Position numbers and translations under genes: made by a program
NCBI GenBank assembly: GCA_025677825.1
Contig: JAIXMO010000049.1
Span: forward strand, 62,001 to 126,000
DNA: 64,000 nucleotides
Source: Helicostylum pulchrum
Taxonomy: Eukaryota; Mucoromycota; Mucoromycetes; Mucorales; Mucoraceae
Direction: 5' to 3'
In this document: positions 23,943 through 35,125 of the stretch, one piece after another
Layout of the letters: each line of letters begins with the position of its first letter
Position numbering within the stretch: position 1 is the stretch's first letter
The notes under the pieces: model-generated
Database searches by the model: none
Seen by the model: only the letters and a program-made list of their open reading frames with translations
Told to the model about the DNA's origin: nothing

Positions 23943-25111
23943 ATGATTAAACCACTACGCGCTTTATCAATACCTTACTTTTTCCATACTCACGCGTTTA
24001 CCAATATGGTTGCTACAAAAAGAGCTCTTAGTCCAACTGCAGTGGCCTCCACCGACGTTAAAAAACCCAAAGCAGCTGCTAAAAAAAAGACCTGGGAACC
24101 CTTTGATCCTTCATTACCCAACAATATGATATTTCCAACCAAATTTGATATTCCTGCTAAACCATCCGGTACTATTAAGATTGCTTCATTCAACGTAGCC
24201 AGTCTTAATGCCTGTATTAAAAAGGGTTTTAATACATATATTGATGCTGAGGACGCTGATATTGTCTGTTTGCAAGAAACCAAAGTAAACCAACCTATTT
24301 CTACTGCTGTGAACGATAAAGTTTACAAGTATAGATATTGGTCCTTTGATGAAAAGAAAGGATACGGTAAAATATACATATTTATCAAACTTTTTTTTTA
24401 GAGCAGAAAAAACTAATCTCTTCTTTTTTTAAGCTGGCGTTGCCGTATTTTCTAAATTTAAACCTGAAAAAATCACTTATGGTATTCCAGAATTTGAAAA
24501 GACAACAAAAGGCAGAGTTATCTCATTAACCTTTGCCAGTTTTGTCATGATTGCTACATATGTTCCCAACGCTGGTGAAAATTTGATTCGATTACCTGAA
24601 CGACAATTATTTAATAGCAATATGGAGAGATATATTCGGTCACTTCAAAAGGAAGGAAAATCAGTTATTTGGGCAGGGTAAGATACTTTCTTTATATATG
24701 TATACGTGTAGCACATCACTAAAACCAAAACCAAAAAGTGATTTAAATGTAGCACATACAGCTGATGATCTTGCTCGCCCTGAATCGAATAAAAGGAGCC
24801 CAGGTTTTTCAATTGAAGAAAGAGCTGATTTCTCCAAGGTTTTAAACGCTTCAGAAGAAGACCCAAGTTTGCCTGGTTTAATCGATACATGGCGATACTT
24901 TCATCCTACACAAAAGGGTCATTATACATATTATGGATATCGCTTCAAATCACGTGAAAAATTGATGGGTTGGAGATTGGATTACTTTACTGTCACTCCG
25001 GATCTTTTAGAGAACGTAGTTTCTAGTGAGATTCGACACGAAGCTTGGGGAGCTAGTGACCATGTTCCAGTAGTTTTAACCCTTAAAGATGTAAAAATTG
25101 TAAATGAATAA
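23943..25111 (+). CDS. AP endonuclease, exonuclease III / APE1 family
   Basis: Three exons (23943-24366, 24434-24677, 24739-25111) give 346 residues from the first ATG or 325 from the in-frame ATG at 24006 (residue 22). Catalytic landmarks of the family are present: SFNVASLNA, LQETK with E112, WAGDLNVAHTADDL, FSIEER, GWRLDYF and ASDHVPV. It should cut the backbone 5' of abasic sites in base-excision repair. The extra 21 residues of the long form contain Lys, Arg and His but no Asp or Glu and look like a mitochondrial presequence; the short form begins just before KKPKAAAKKK (40-49), a nuclear-type basic signal. Two translation starts could therefore supply both organelles. Confidence 0.93.
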
Positions 25112-25170
25112 TTTATATATTTTATTTGTGAACAACAAAAACAAAAAAAAAGTCTATAGAGAGAGAAAGT

Positions 25171-26477
25171 TTAAGCTGCATTAGGCTTTTGTTCAATTTG
25201 ATCAGGCTTTAATTGTTGACGATAAGGATCATTTAAAGCAGCAGGAACAGTATTAGTAAGAGTAGGAGATGTTACATTAGATGAAGTATGGTAATAAGCT
25301 TGTTGATAACCGGCACCATTTGCAGTGGCACTACCATTTGTACTTCCTTCATGTTGATACTCATTGACATAATCATGATGAGGAATGTAGTCTTGTTGTT
25401 GTTGACCATACTCATTACGATATTCTTGTTGATATTCATGCTGAGCGTACTCAGGATGTTGTTGTTGTTGTTGTTGTTGCTGATAATCATATTCCGAGTT
25501 ATTATTATATTCTTGATATGCTCCTTGAGGTTGAGGTTGGTAAGCTGTATTTTGTTGGTGATACCCATACTCCTCATCAGTCAAATTCATGTAACCTGTT
25601 GGGTTAGAAGTTGGAGGTACAAAGCGACGGGCGTGTTGGAATGGTGCTGGCGGAGGTAAATTATCCGAAGAGTGTACAGCACCAGAAGAGGTAACAGCCA
25701 TACCTCCTGTACCAGCTGCAACTGCTCCCATATTATGGTTTTCTGTCATTTTTAAATCATACGCATTATCATGTGTTTCAAAATCATCTTGAATGTCTCT
25801 ACGACGAGTACGACTAGTACATCCACCACGACGGTTTAACCATGTGAGTAAACCCGCAATAAGTGCTATACCAACTATAAATAAATATTAATACCTTTTA
25901 TATCATTGTTTCACCATTTTTTATTTTTTTTACCAAGACCGCCAACTACTGAACCAGCAATAATAGCAGTTTTATTAGTTTCTCCATCGTCTCCATTATC
26001 GGAACCACCATTTACTGAAGTATTTGTATTAGTCGCACTATCATTTAAAGTACCAGTTGGTTTAACTGATGTTTCAGTATTAGTAGGTTTAGTATTAGGG
26101 TTATTAGAATTTGTTTCTTGATTAGATGGCTTAGGGTTAGGGTTGGTAGGGTTTGATGACTCTGCTGGAGGGGCTACTGGATCTGAGCTAGCAGCTGGTG
26201 GTTTTGGTTCATCAGTAGTGGGAGCAGCAGTTGTAGTAGGGCTCAAAGAAGGCTTTGGTTCTTCAGTAGTAGAGGAAGGACCGACTATAGGTGGAGTTGG
26301 TGTTGGGTCAACAGGTGGATCTGTCGCTGCTGGACCAACAGGAATATTTGATGGTTCATCAGCAGGTTTAACAACGACGTCTCCTCCTCCACCTGCTGCT
26401 TGACTATGAACAATCGTAGTAAACTGTAAGAGTAAGAGAGCAACTATTACTGTCTTTTTTAATGATAGATGTTTCAT
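25171..26477 (-). CDS. Secreted-type single-pass membrane protein with Pro/Ser/Thr ectodomain and Gln/Tyr-rich tail
   Basis: Two exons (26477-25934, 25874-25171) give 415 residues. A signal peptide (about 1-26, ending IVHSQA) is followed by a low-complexity Pro/Thr/Ser/Asn ectodomain (about 27-165) with likely O-glycosylation, then one membrane helix across the exon junction (AIIAGSVVGGLVGIALIAGLL, about 171-191) and a basic stop-transfer NRRGG. The cytoplasmic part (about 200-415) is rich in Tyr, Gln, Asn and His, including a (CAA)n-encoded Gln run near 25460-25481. This layout is that of fungal cell-wall sensors or mucin-like proteins without a WSC domain. No specific family recognised. Confidence 0.7.
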
Positions 26478-26938
26478 TCTATTATATATTATTAAAAAAG
26501 AAGAAGAAGAAATAAAATAGTCTTTTTTTTTATTTTATATTAAAATAGGGATTAAAGGACCGTGTAAAAAGTATAAAATGGTGCACTTTATATTAGATAG
26601 AACTCCCATCTCTCTCTTCTTACCCCGATCAAATACCTTAAACCCAGTTCATTTGTTAGACTTTTTTGATTCGTGTAACGGGTACTTCTAGAATCTCAAA
26701 ACTACACTTACAAAGATCTATCTTTTTTTTACTTGGCTTACAACAAAAAAGACTAACGCAAAAAAAAAAGGCTTATAAACGAAACATAGCAAAAGAAGTG
26801 GTTATTATTTGTACAACTCTTTTTGGCAGAAAAACGTGTGGGGGAGGTTTAACAAATTTTTATTGGATATGACTTTCCCTTGATTCTTTTTTTTTTTCTT
26901 GTATATTTTTTTATCTTTTTTTCTTTTATTTCTGCAAA

Positions 26939-28896
26939 ATGATACAAAGATTTATCAGCACACGTTTTTTGTTATGCGTTTTATATATCACTAGTTTATT
27001 TATACAACCTTCACTACAGCAATGTCTTCATCCTTCTAATTACTCTGACTTTACTCTTCTCTTAATAGACAATAGACTAGTAGTCACTGGTTCAAACTTG
27101 GTACTCTATTTTATTTTACACATATTTCCCCTCCCCTTTTTTTTTTACTTACTCCTTACTTATTTAGAACCAACTGGAAGTTTGGACACAAGATATCTCA
27201 AATGGACTCGATATATTAAACGACTGTTGGATAGATAATACAGAAACCGTAGCGACCAACGAGTTTCTACCGTATAAAAACGGTATTGGATTTCAATACT
27301 CTAATACAAGTATAGCTGTGCAAGCAGGAGACCAAGGCTCTAGTGTCATGTCAAACATGGCAATATTTGATTTAAATGCAACCAAATGGTTTAATCGTAA
27401 CGTATAAATGCTCAACATGTCTCTTTTTTTTTCATTAAATATATACAAATATATTTGTTAGCTGCTGCTATTATTCAAGGGCGACAACCTGAAGTTAGAG
27501 CTAGAATGTCCGTTTCATTAAATTCAACTACCAATATTGCTTGGTTTTACGGAGGAAGAACGGAATCATCGCAAAACTACGTATGACAAAAACTTTTTTT
27601 ACAGAAAATAATCCCCTTTTTTTTACAGATTTTTATTATTTGTGTAGTTCAATTCGTTTTATTATTTTGATATTGGTTCAAATACATGGCATTGGCCTGA
27701 AGTTTCTCATTCTGGTGGATACCGACCTGCTCGATATGGACATAGTAGTAGTTTAATGTAATTTATTTATTATTAGTACTATGCAACAACTTTCTTTTTA
27801 AAAAAAATGCCTGTTTTTTTTTTGTAGATCAGAACGATTGTTTATCATTGGAGGAAAAACAATGGCGCATAATGAAAGTGACAGTTGGGTAATTACAACA
27901 GCTGGAGATTTTCAAAGTGTCTTAGGCAAGTTTTTCTCTCTATTTCAATAACCAAAAACGATCTAATAGTTTATATATATAGTATTTGATACCACAACAT
28001 ATCGATCAATTTCTATGGCTACGATTGGAGATATACCTCCTGCTAGATTCAGGTTTGTTATCTCTTTCCCCCCGCCCCACCCGCGCCCCCCTTTTTTTAA
28101 TAAAACTTTCACTAACATCTAAAAAAAAAGTTTTTCTGCAGTCAATGGTAAATTTTCTTTTGTAAAATGACACTTGTTTTATAGTTGTAATTAAATTTTT
28201 TGGGGTTATGTAGCACCTGATGGAAAATCGATTGTCTTATTTGGCGGACAAAATGCAACATCAACCTCTTTATTTGATGCTAAAAACGATATCTATGTGC
28301 TGGATACATGTACATTAAATTGGTCTCAACCTATCATTTCTGGTACTCCACCTATTGCTCGTGCAGGTCATGAAGCAATTAAATTTATGGACCAATACAT
28401 GATTATAACCATGGGTAAACTATATACATATATATATATATATACATATTTATTATATATAAAATCTAACTGCTATAAAAAAGGTATCCAAAACTTTTTA
28501 CCAGAGATAGGTCCTATATATATTGACGATACAGCTATTTTAGACATGAAAACATGGACATGGTTAGCTCATATACCTCAACAACACCGTCCTTTGAAAC
28601 TAAACAAACCTGTATCTTGTCGCTTTACATTTCCGTTTGTAAACCCAGATGAAGATGGTGGTAACCAACCCGACCCATTTACTCCCTCTGTGCTATCCAA
28701 TAACACTGACTCAAATGTAAAAAAACTAGCTCTAGGTATCACTTTTGGCATTTTAGGCTTTCTGATCTTGGCCACAGCAGGTGTCATCTTTATCTTGCGT
28801 ATTCGAAGAGATGTTGACCCGAATAAAAATCCCCGTTGGTTACCTAGTGTATTATTATTAAAAAAAAGAAAGGTGTCTGCAAATACGGCAGAATAA
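26939..28896 (+). CDS. Kelch-repeat membrane protein (galactose-oxidase-like beta-propeller)
   Basis: Nine exons (26939-27100, 27168-27396, 27462-27580, 27648-27757, 27828-27925, 27983-28052, 28131-28147, 28214-28414, 28484-28896) give 472 residues. An N-terminal signal peptide (about 1-27) precedes kelch blades (WFYGGRTES, YRPARYGHSS, RLFIIGGKT, PPARFSFSAV, SIVLFGGQNA, PIARAGHEAI). A membrane helix (about LALGITFGILGFLILATAGVIFI split over 424-446) is followed by a basic cytoplasmic tail. Exon 7 is a 17-base microexon, and intron 5 needs a GC-AG junction (G|GCAAGT at 27926). Proteins of this type are common in Mucoromycota; ligand unknown. It may sit in the plasma membrane facing the wall. 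Confidence 0.85.
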
Positions 28897-29020
28897 AAAC
28901 CAAAAAAAATAAAAAATATGTGTATATATTAACTTTTGACAACATTTTTTTTTATATATCTATTTTTTTTCTTTTAAAAAAGTCTTCTTTTCTTTTTACT
29001 TAACTACTCAAGAAAAAAAA

Positions 29021-29959
29021 ATGGTAGAAATGTATTACAATAAGGATACTGGCTACTATGTAACGTCAGAAGACCAAAGGCCTTGTTCTAAAATAGAAAA
29101 GCAAGGAGTAGATATACATGGCCACTTGATTGAATTCCCCTGGGACAATGATGGGTTTTCTCTCCGTCTAGACTCTTATCCTTCTCATCTCTCCAAGCAT
29201 AGCAAGTTACCATCTATCGCCTCTCCCTTAAGAAGACAATGGATATCCCATATCGAAGAACAAGATGATGACGACGACGAAGAAGAGATCACTAAAGAAA
29301 ATCTTAAACATAACTCAGTAGCAACAAATTATAAGCAAACGCCAAGACCAAAGAGGCAAAACACGACAAAAATAATGGGTGATTCATTTCCTTACAATAA
29401 TGATGAAAAGTTCCTGGACCGTATGGAACAACAACAACAACAACAAAAAGGTAGAGTAAGGCATGTTTCTCCTTTAATGAATTATTCTATCCTTGAAGAA
29501 AGTGATATCTTGTTTCGATCCTCTACATTATATTCTAACCAAAAGAAATCAAATGCTACTTCTTCTATTGCTACACGTAAAATTTACACAAGTGAACAAA
29601 GCCAAGTTTCAGAGTCAGGTACTTTAGAAAGTTGGAAGGTAGCCAAGAGTCCATTAACTGGTATGCAATCACCAGTAGTAACACCAATTCCCCCAAGAAC
29701 TCCGTCCAATTTTGATGATAGTGAATTCTTTACACCACCAAGTTCTATCACTTCCTCCAGAAGCTATCATAGTATTCAAGTTCCCAAAAACGCCGACAGC
29801 CTTAAATATTATTCCAATTCAGTTGACGCCAAACCTAAATCTCGGTCATACTCTCAATACTTTAATCCTAATTTTACTCGTACTAAATCAAAGGGACCTA
29901 AATCTACAGGTTTATTTTCCAAGTTGTTAAAAAACATCAAGCAACATTTTACCAAATAA
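29021..29959 (+). CDS. Unknown protein, 312 residues, Ser-rich
   Basis: Single-exon frame beginning MVEMYYNKDTGYYVTSEDQ. The first 90 residues are fairly ordered, then come acidic, Gln and Ser/Thr/Pro-rich stretches with many SP/TP sites (MQSPVVTPIPPRTPSNFDD). It ends with a basic amphipathic helix, GLFSKLLKNIKQHFTK, that could bind a membrane or partner. No domain recognised. It lies 124 bases after the kelch gene on the same strand and 98 bases before MFAP1. Confidence 0.6.
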   Translation: MVEMYYNKDTGYYVTSEDQRPCSKIEKQGVDIHGHLIEFPWDNDGFSLRLDSYPSHLSKHSKLPSIASPLRRQWISHIEEQDDDDDEEEITKENLKHNSVATNYKQTPRPKRQNTTKIMGDSFPYNNDEKFLDRMEQQQQQQKGRVRHVSPLMNYSILEESDILFRSSTLYSNQKKSNATSSIATRKIYTSEQSQVSESGTLESWKVAKSPLTGMQSPVVTPIPPRTPSNFDDSEFFTPPSSITSSRSYHSIQVPKNADSLKYYSNSVDAKPKSRSYSQYFNPNFTRTKSKGPKSTGLFSKLLKNIKQHFTK

Positions 29960-30057
29960 TAAATAAATTAAATCACCGTGTGTTTTTTTTACGTGACGTT
30001 TTACCCTATTTAAATAAAAATATTTTTTTGTTTTCTTTTTGTACGTGTATATTACAA

Positions 30058-31496
30058 ATGTCTGCTAGACCATCTAAACAGCCAAGACCACAAACGCAAG
30101 CAAAACGTTACAGAGCTGGTCAGGTTCCTGAAAACTATGTTGATGATTTATCTGATTCAGAAGAAGAAGAAGAGCAACAACAAGTGGAAGAGCCAAAGAA
30201 GAGAGGCGAACTTCAATTTGCTAAAAAAGAAGTCGATACAGGTATTAAACAAACAACTATATCAGAACAAGATGCCAGTACCGATCGTAGATTAAGAAGA
30301 TTGCAACAAGCGCAGCAAGCACAAGTAGAAAACGATGGTGGTAGAAGAAGAAGACGACAAGTAGAGTCTGAAGAGGAACGAGAAGAAGAAGAAGACGAGG
30401 AAGAAAAAGCTAGAGAACGAATGAGGTTAAAGCAAAAGGCTTTACAAGAACAAGAATTAGTAGAACAAGAAGAGTCAGAAGAAGAATCAGAAGAAGAGGT
30501 TTGATTTTTTTTCTTTTATTTTTGATATATACGGCGAAACTAATTATGCCTTTTTTTTAAAAAAAAAGGGTTCAAGTGAATACGAATCATCTAGTGAAGA
30601 AGAAGATACAATTGCTCGCTTACCAAAGCCTGTATTTATACCAAAGTAAAACAAGCACAATATTTGTTTTTTCATATTTTTGATATTGTCAACTTACTTG
30701 TACATATAAAATAATAGAGCTCGTCGTGAGACAATCTTACAACAAGAAAAACTTGCTAAAGAAGAAGAAGAACGTGAAAAGAAATTGGAACAAGAACTCG
30801 AAGAGCGAAAGAAACAATCTCATGATATGTTGGCTGAAGAACTTCGTCGAGAGCAGGAAGAAGGTAAATAATATATATAGCATTTTTAAAGAAAAGAAAG
30901 ATGGTATTTAAACTCTATTCTTTATAGCAACATTCAAGGAAGTGACAGAATACGAGGACGCTGTTGATGATACAGATGGTTTAGACGAGGAAGCAGAATT
31001 TGATGCATGGAGAGTAAGAGAATTAAACCGTATTAAACGTGACAGAGAAGAGCGTATCGCGTAAGTAAAAAAAGAAATAAACATTAAATATATCGTTTAC
31101 TGACAAATATTTTCTTTTAGTCGAGAAAAGGAAGAGGAAGAAATAGAACGTAGAAGAGCACTTCCTGAAGACGTCCGATTAAAAGAGGATTTAGAGAGAG
31201 CGAAAGAGAGTAAAAACAAGGAAAAAGGACAACATACATTTATGCAAAAATATTATCATAAAGGCGCATTTTATCAAGATCCCGAATCCGAAGTACTTCA
31301 ACGAGATTATTCTGCTCCAACTATTGATGAAGTTCGTAATAAAGACGTTCTTCCAAAGATCATGCAAGTCAAGAATTTTGGTTTGGCTGGACGTACAAAG
31401 TATACTCATTTAGTAGATCAAGATACTTCCTCGAAAGATTCTCCTTGGGCTAAACCATTAGCTAAACGTAGAAGAAAGGATGATGATAGAACATAA
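30058..31496 (+). CDS. MFAP1: MFAP1-type spliceosomal protein
   Basis: Five exons (30058-30498, 30569-30645, 30718-30863, 30928-31060, 31121-31496) give 390 residues. The N-terminus has KRYRAGQVPENY, then acidic/basic repeats, KPVFIPKARRETI, a long charged coiled coil, and the diagnostic C-terminal block with FMQKYYHKGAFYQD, VLQRDYSAPT, DEVRNKDVLPKIMQVKNFG and GRTKYTHLVDQDT. These match metazoan and plant MFAP1, a tri-snRNP/B-complex splicing factor. It should act in the nucleus in pre-mRNA splicing, which fits an intron-dense genome. Confidence 0.92.
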
Positions 31497-31554
31497 TAAT
31501 AAATAAAAAGAGAATATTGTACATATATTAAATTAAAAAAAAAAGCGGTATATA

Positions 31555-32674
31555 TTATGATGATGATGATGATGATCCATACATATAAGTAGCATAAACA
31601 ACTAGTAATGCGCCCATACCAAATGACAATGTTACTTCGAAATCAAATAACCAAACACTAACAATACTAGACAAGATAATACTAATGCTTGTTGCAAACC
31701 CCTTTAAAATATTATCAGCGTATCGTACAACAAATCCTACAATTAGCCCTCCACCAGCCTGAATCAATATAACCACCCACGTCAAATAAGAATAATTCTG
31801 AAAGAATCCATCTTGCATAATAGCTTTACCATCTTGTAATGCCACGACAAAGATACACCCCAATACAACTGAAAATAAAGATAATTGAATATTACGTATC
31901 CATAACTGCGTTTGCTCTGTCTGCTGTATCTTTTGTTTCTCCAGTAGATCCAAATTACTGTCCTTCTGTTTTGTTTTTAAAATCTTTTCAAAATAAACAC
32001 CTGCAATACCGGATAAAATACAAGCTGTAAATACAGACACTAAACCTTTTGTATTTGATTGATTTCCAATCGAGTTTTCTGGTACAACAGCTGCAATTTC
32101 ATACCCCAACCAATTTTTTAATGTTTCCTTTGGTAACACAACCAATGCAATACCCATCGTCAACACTCCTAATGCCGTCCATTTGGTACGAGATAATTTA
32201 CGGCCTAGTATTACCACACTAAAAAACGCTGTTGTTAGAATCTTTAATTGGTATGTTACTTGAAATGTAGCTGCATCTAAATTGGTTGCTGCAATATACT
32301 GAAGGTTATTCTACATATAAAATAAAAAGTTACAACCCCCAACTTCTTTTACATGCATAATATATATATATTACCTGAATCAAGTACAAGATGGCAGGTA
32401 AACCTAATTTAATAGTTTCCTTCCAATTAATAATTAATTCACGGTATAAAAAACTTGACAAGTTTGGTATCGATTTTTTGGAGTTGGGTAGTAGACTATA
32501 GACAACATAAAGGCATGCAACTGTCTTTAATAGTTCGCTCATAAGTACAGCTGTCGATGCTAAATATAATTTATCGGCAGGTACACTAGCGCGTGTATAC
32601 CGCATCATTAAGATGAGTGCACTATTTTGAACGACTAGAGTAATGAGTGAAATATACTTTAGATTTTTTGTCAT
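31555..32674 (-). CDS. Nucleotide-sugar transporter (SLC35A type)
   Basis: Two exons (32674-32375, 32310-31555) give 351 residues with about ten membrane helices. Family signatures are ALILMMRYTR, the central NNLQYIAATNLDAATFQVTYQLKI segment (31 residues into exon 2 region), LGRKLSRTKW, FEKILK, GGLIVGFVVRYADNILKGFATS and a short poly-Ser C-terminus. It would exchange a UDP-sugar (UDP-galactose or UDP-GlcNAc) or a related nucleotide sugar for the nucleoside monophosphate across the Golgi membrane. The substrate is not decided by these motifs. It converges with MFAP1, 58 bases between stops. Confidence 0.92.
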
Positions 32675-33013
32675 GAACGTATTTTTTTTAAAAAAAAGTA
32701 GACGTGTCTAGTTTGGATTTTATTTTAGCCCCACACGCACACGAAAAGAGTCGACTTTTTTCAAACCCATTTGACCAATATTTTTCAGTGAAGTGAAAAG
32801 GCAGTAAGTACGGTAGCACAAGTAATGACCTAAAATAGGTTTAATTTGAATACAAACTCCACAAGAAAAAAAAAGGGCATCTATTTTTGAGATGTGTAAT
32901 ATTTATATTGACAAAATGAAGTGAGTGCGAGTGTTAGGAGTGGGCGGAATGGGTGAGCAGATGATAGTCTATTAATTTGTAATAATTTAAAAGAAGAACT
33001 CTCTCTTTTTTTT
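32675..33013. other. Intergenic, promoter of nucleotide-sugar transporter
   Basis: About 340 bases without a coding frame, upstream of the transporter and downstream of the PRPP synthetase (both minus strand). Confidence 0.5.
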
Positions 33014-34325
33014 TTAATTTTGAGCTTCGAATAATTTAGAAAGGGATTCACCAAAGTGAGTACGACGAATAGCTTCAGAAAAGAGAGGAGATACATCAAA
33101 CACTTTAATTTTGGGATGAGTCATATGCTGGTCTTGAGGTACGGAGTTACTAACGATCAATTCATCTATAGCACTTTGACCGATATGTTCAACAGCATCA
33201 GCAGAAAGAATAGCATGGGTAACAAGTGCGTAAATCTTTTTAGCTCCCTTTTCTCGTAATAAACGAGCTGCTTTGGTGATTGTATATGAGGTATCGGTGA
33301 TATCATCAATTAAAATACAATTTCGTCCACGTACATCTCCTACAAGCATCGATTCCTTTTTTTGTGAGTGTGCCTTGACTCTTTCTTTATGAACTAGAGC
33401 AAAATCCATACATAATTTCTCGGCAATCGATGTAGCTCTATTATATAATTTATCAATATATAACCTGTCAAATATATATATATATATACATCCATACCTT
33501 TTTGCTCCACCAGCATCAGGAGAAACAAGAACGGCTGTAGAATATTCAGGAATATTTAATCGGATATAATTAATAGCCGTATATAAACTAGTGAGATTAT
33601 CAACAGGACAATCAAAGAATCCAGGATACTATGTGCTTTACTTTGTTAGTATTACACTATGTAATCTTTTTTTTTAAAAAAAAAATATACCTGAGCATCG
33701 TGAAGGTCCATTGTAATGATATGATCAGCGCCTATATATATATATATAAATACAAATAAATACATATATTTTTACACCCTTCTCTTTACTAAATATTACC
33801 AGCACAAGTTAAAAGATCAGCAATCAATACACCAGGACGAGCACGCCACTCGCGGTAAGGACTCTTCTTCTTCTTCTTTTCCTCTTCTTCCTCTTGCATA
33901 GCAGCTTGACCCAACTTACGCATCAACTGCATGGATACGTCATCGGCTTTACCTGGTTGATTAGGTTGATACTGAGGAGTTTGAGGAGGCAAGAAAGTCA
34001 AAGGAGCACCTGATTGTTTAAAAGGAACGTCAGGTTGACGAGAATAAGGAAAATGAGGAATGACAGCGGTGATTCTTTTAGCAGAAGCAATTTTACAGCC
34101 ATTAATCATGATTAATAATTCAATAAAATTATCGTTGACTGAACCGCATGCACTTTGAATAATATAAACGTCTTTTCCACGTACTGACTCCTTCATTTCA
34201 ACACTGGTCTCATTGTTGGAAAACTTGCTTAAACGAGTCTTGCCTTCTGTAATGCCTAACCGGTTACAAATTTTCTCGGTAAAATCTGGGTGAGAAGAAC
34301 CACCAAGAACTACAAGGTTACGCAT
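33014..34325 (-). CDS. PRS1: Ribose-phosphate pyrophosphokinase (PRPP synthetase)
   Basis: Four exons (34325-33800, 33731-33691, 33628-33498, 33437-33014) give 373 residues. It makes PRPP from ribose-5-phosphate and ATP for purine, pyrimidine, histidine and tryptophan synthesis. Visible motifs: [62 protein letters not shown] and the PRPP loop [14 protein letters not shown]. Between residues about 100 and 163 an insert interrupts the flexible loop (after FPYSRQ, before [12 protein letters not shown]), including a Glu5-Lys6 run; this is like the non-homologous insert of fungal Prs1-type subunits, so the protein may be one subunit of a hetero-oligomer. The Prs1 label is by that resemblance. Confidence 0.92.
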
Positions 34326-35125
34326 AGTTATATAGATGTATACGAAAAAAAAAAGAGAAAATAAAAAAGAGAAAAGAGTTTGAAAGCTATATATATTAAG
34401 ATGGGGTACAGAAAAAAAAAACTCTTTCTTTTTTTGGGTGACTGCGACGGGACCTCAAAACACAGACGTTGAAAATGCCCATCACATGCAGTTTCGATCA
34501 TTTTGTATTAGAAAAGAGTTCTCTCCCTTCTCCTTTTTATCATAAAGTATTACCTGTTAAAACAAACGATACAAAAGTTCCATTCAAGCCGATTCAAACC
34601 CATTCTAAAAGTGTAGTTAGAAAAAAAAGAGGTTTAAAAAAATGAGTAAGGGTTTCACACCAAAAATATTATTCATTTTTAGCAACAACATAATTGGGCT
34701 GTAATCGATTAGTTTTTTTCTTTTGAAGGGAAAAAGTTCTGCTTGAGATATTGCAGCTTAAAACGACTCTCACATAAGAAATCACTGCTAATTTCAGCTG
34801 TTATGTCACTTCAAATAGTTCTTGAACTCACCAAATTTACTGTACTGTGAGGGTAAATACACTGCGGATCCCAAATTTGAAACAAATAAAAAAGCAATTC
34901 ACTAGTATTTGAATTAGAGCCTTTTTTTTTACTTACATAAAAGTGGATGACAGGTAGCAACAAATACAAAAAATACACTATTAATAAAAAATCATAACTG
35001 TACTTATATATGTCATTATTACCATCGAAAATTATTACACGTCATCGACTGTAGGCCTTTTGGCGTTTCAATTCAAGAAAGCCACGGCTTTTTGGTTAAA
35101 GAACTCAGTTTTGAAGTGACTGGTA
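34326..35125. other. Intergenic, no gene seen
   Basis: About 800 bases between PRPP synthetase and the 3' end of a decayed ORF. Its right half may be eroded sequence of the same element, but I could not follow a protein through it. Confidence 0.4.

Noticed and set aside
25288..25659. Leu/Ile-rich plus-strand frame that looks like a membrane protein
   Set aside because: Antisense of the (CAA)n-rich tail of the surface protein; hydrophobicity is a by-product of codon complement.
28578..28787. Minus-strand frame inside the kelch gene
   Set aside because: Antisense of the membrane-helix exon, no independent support.
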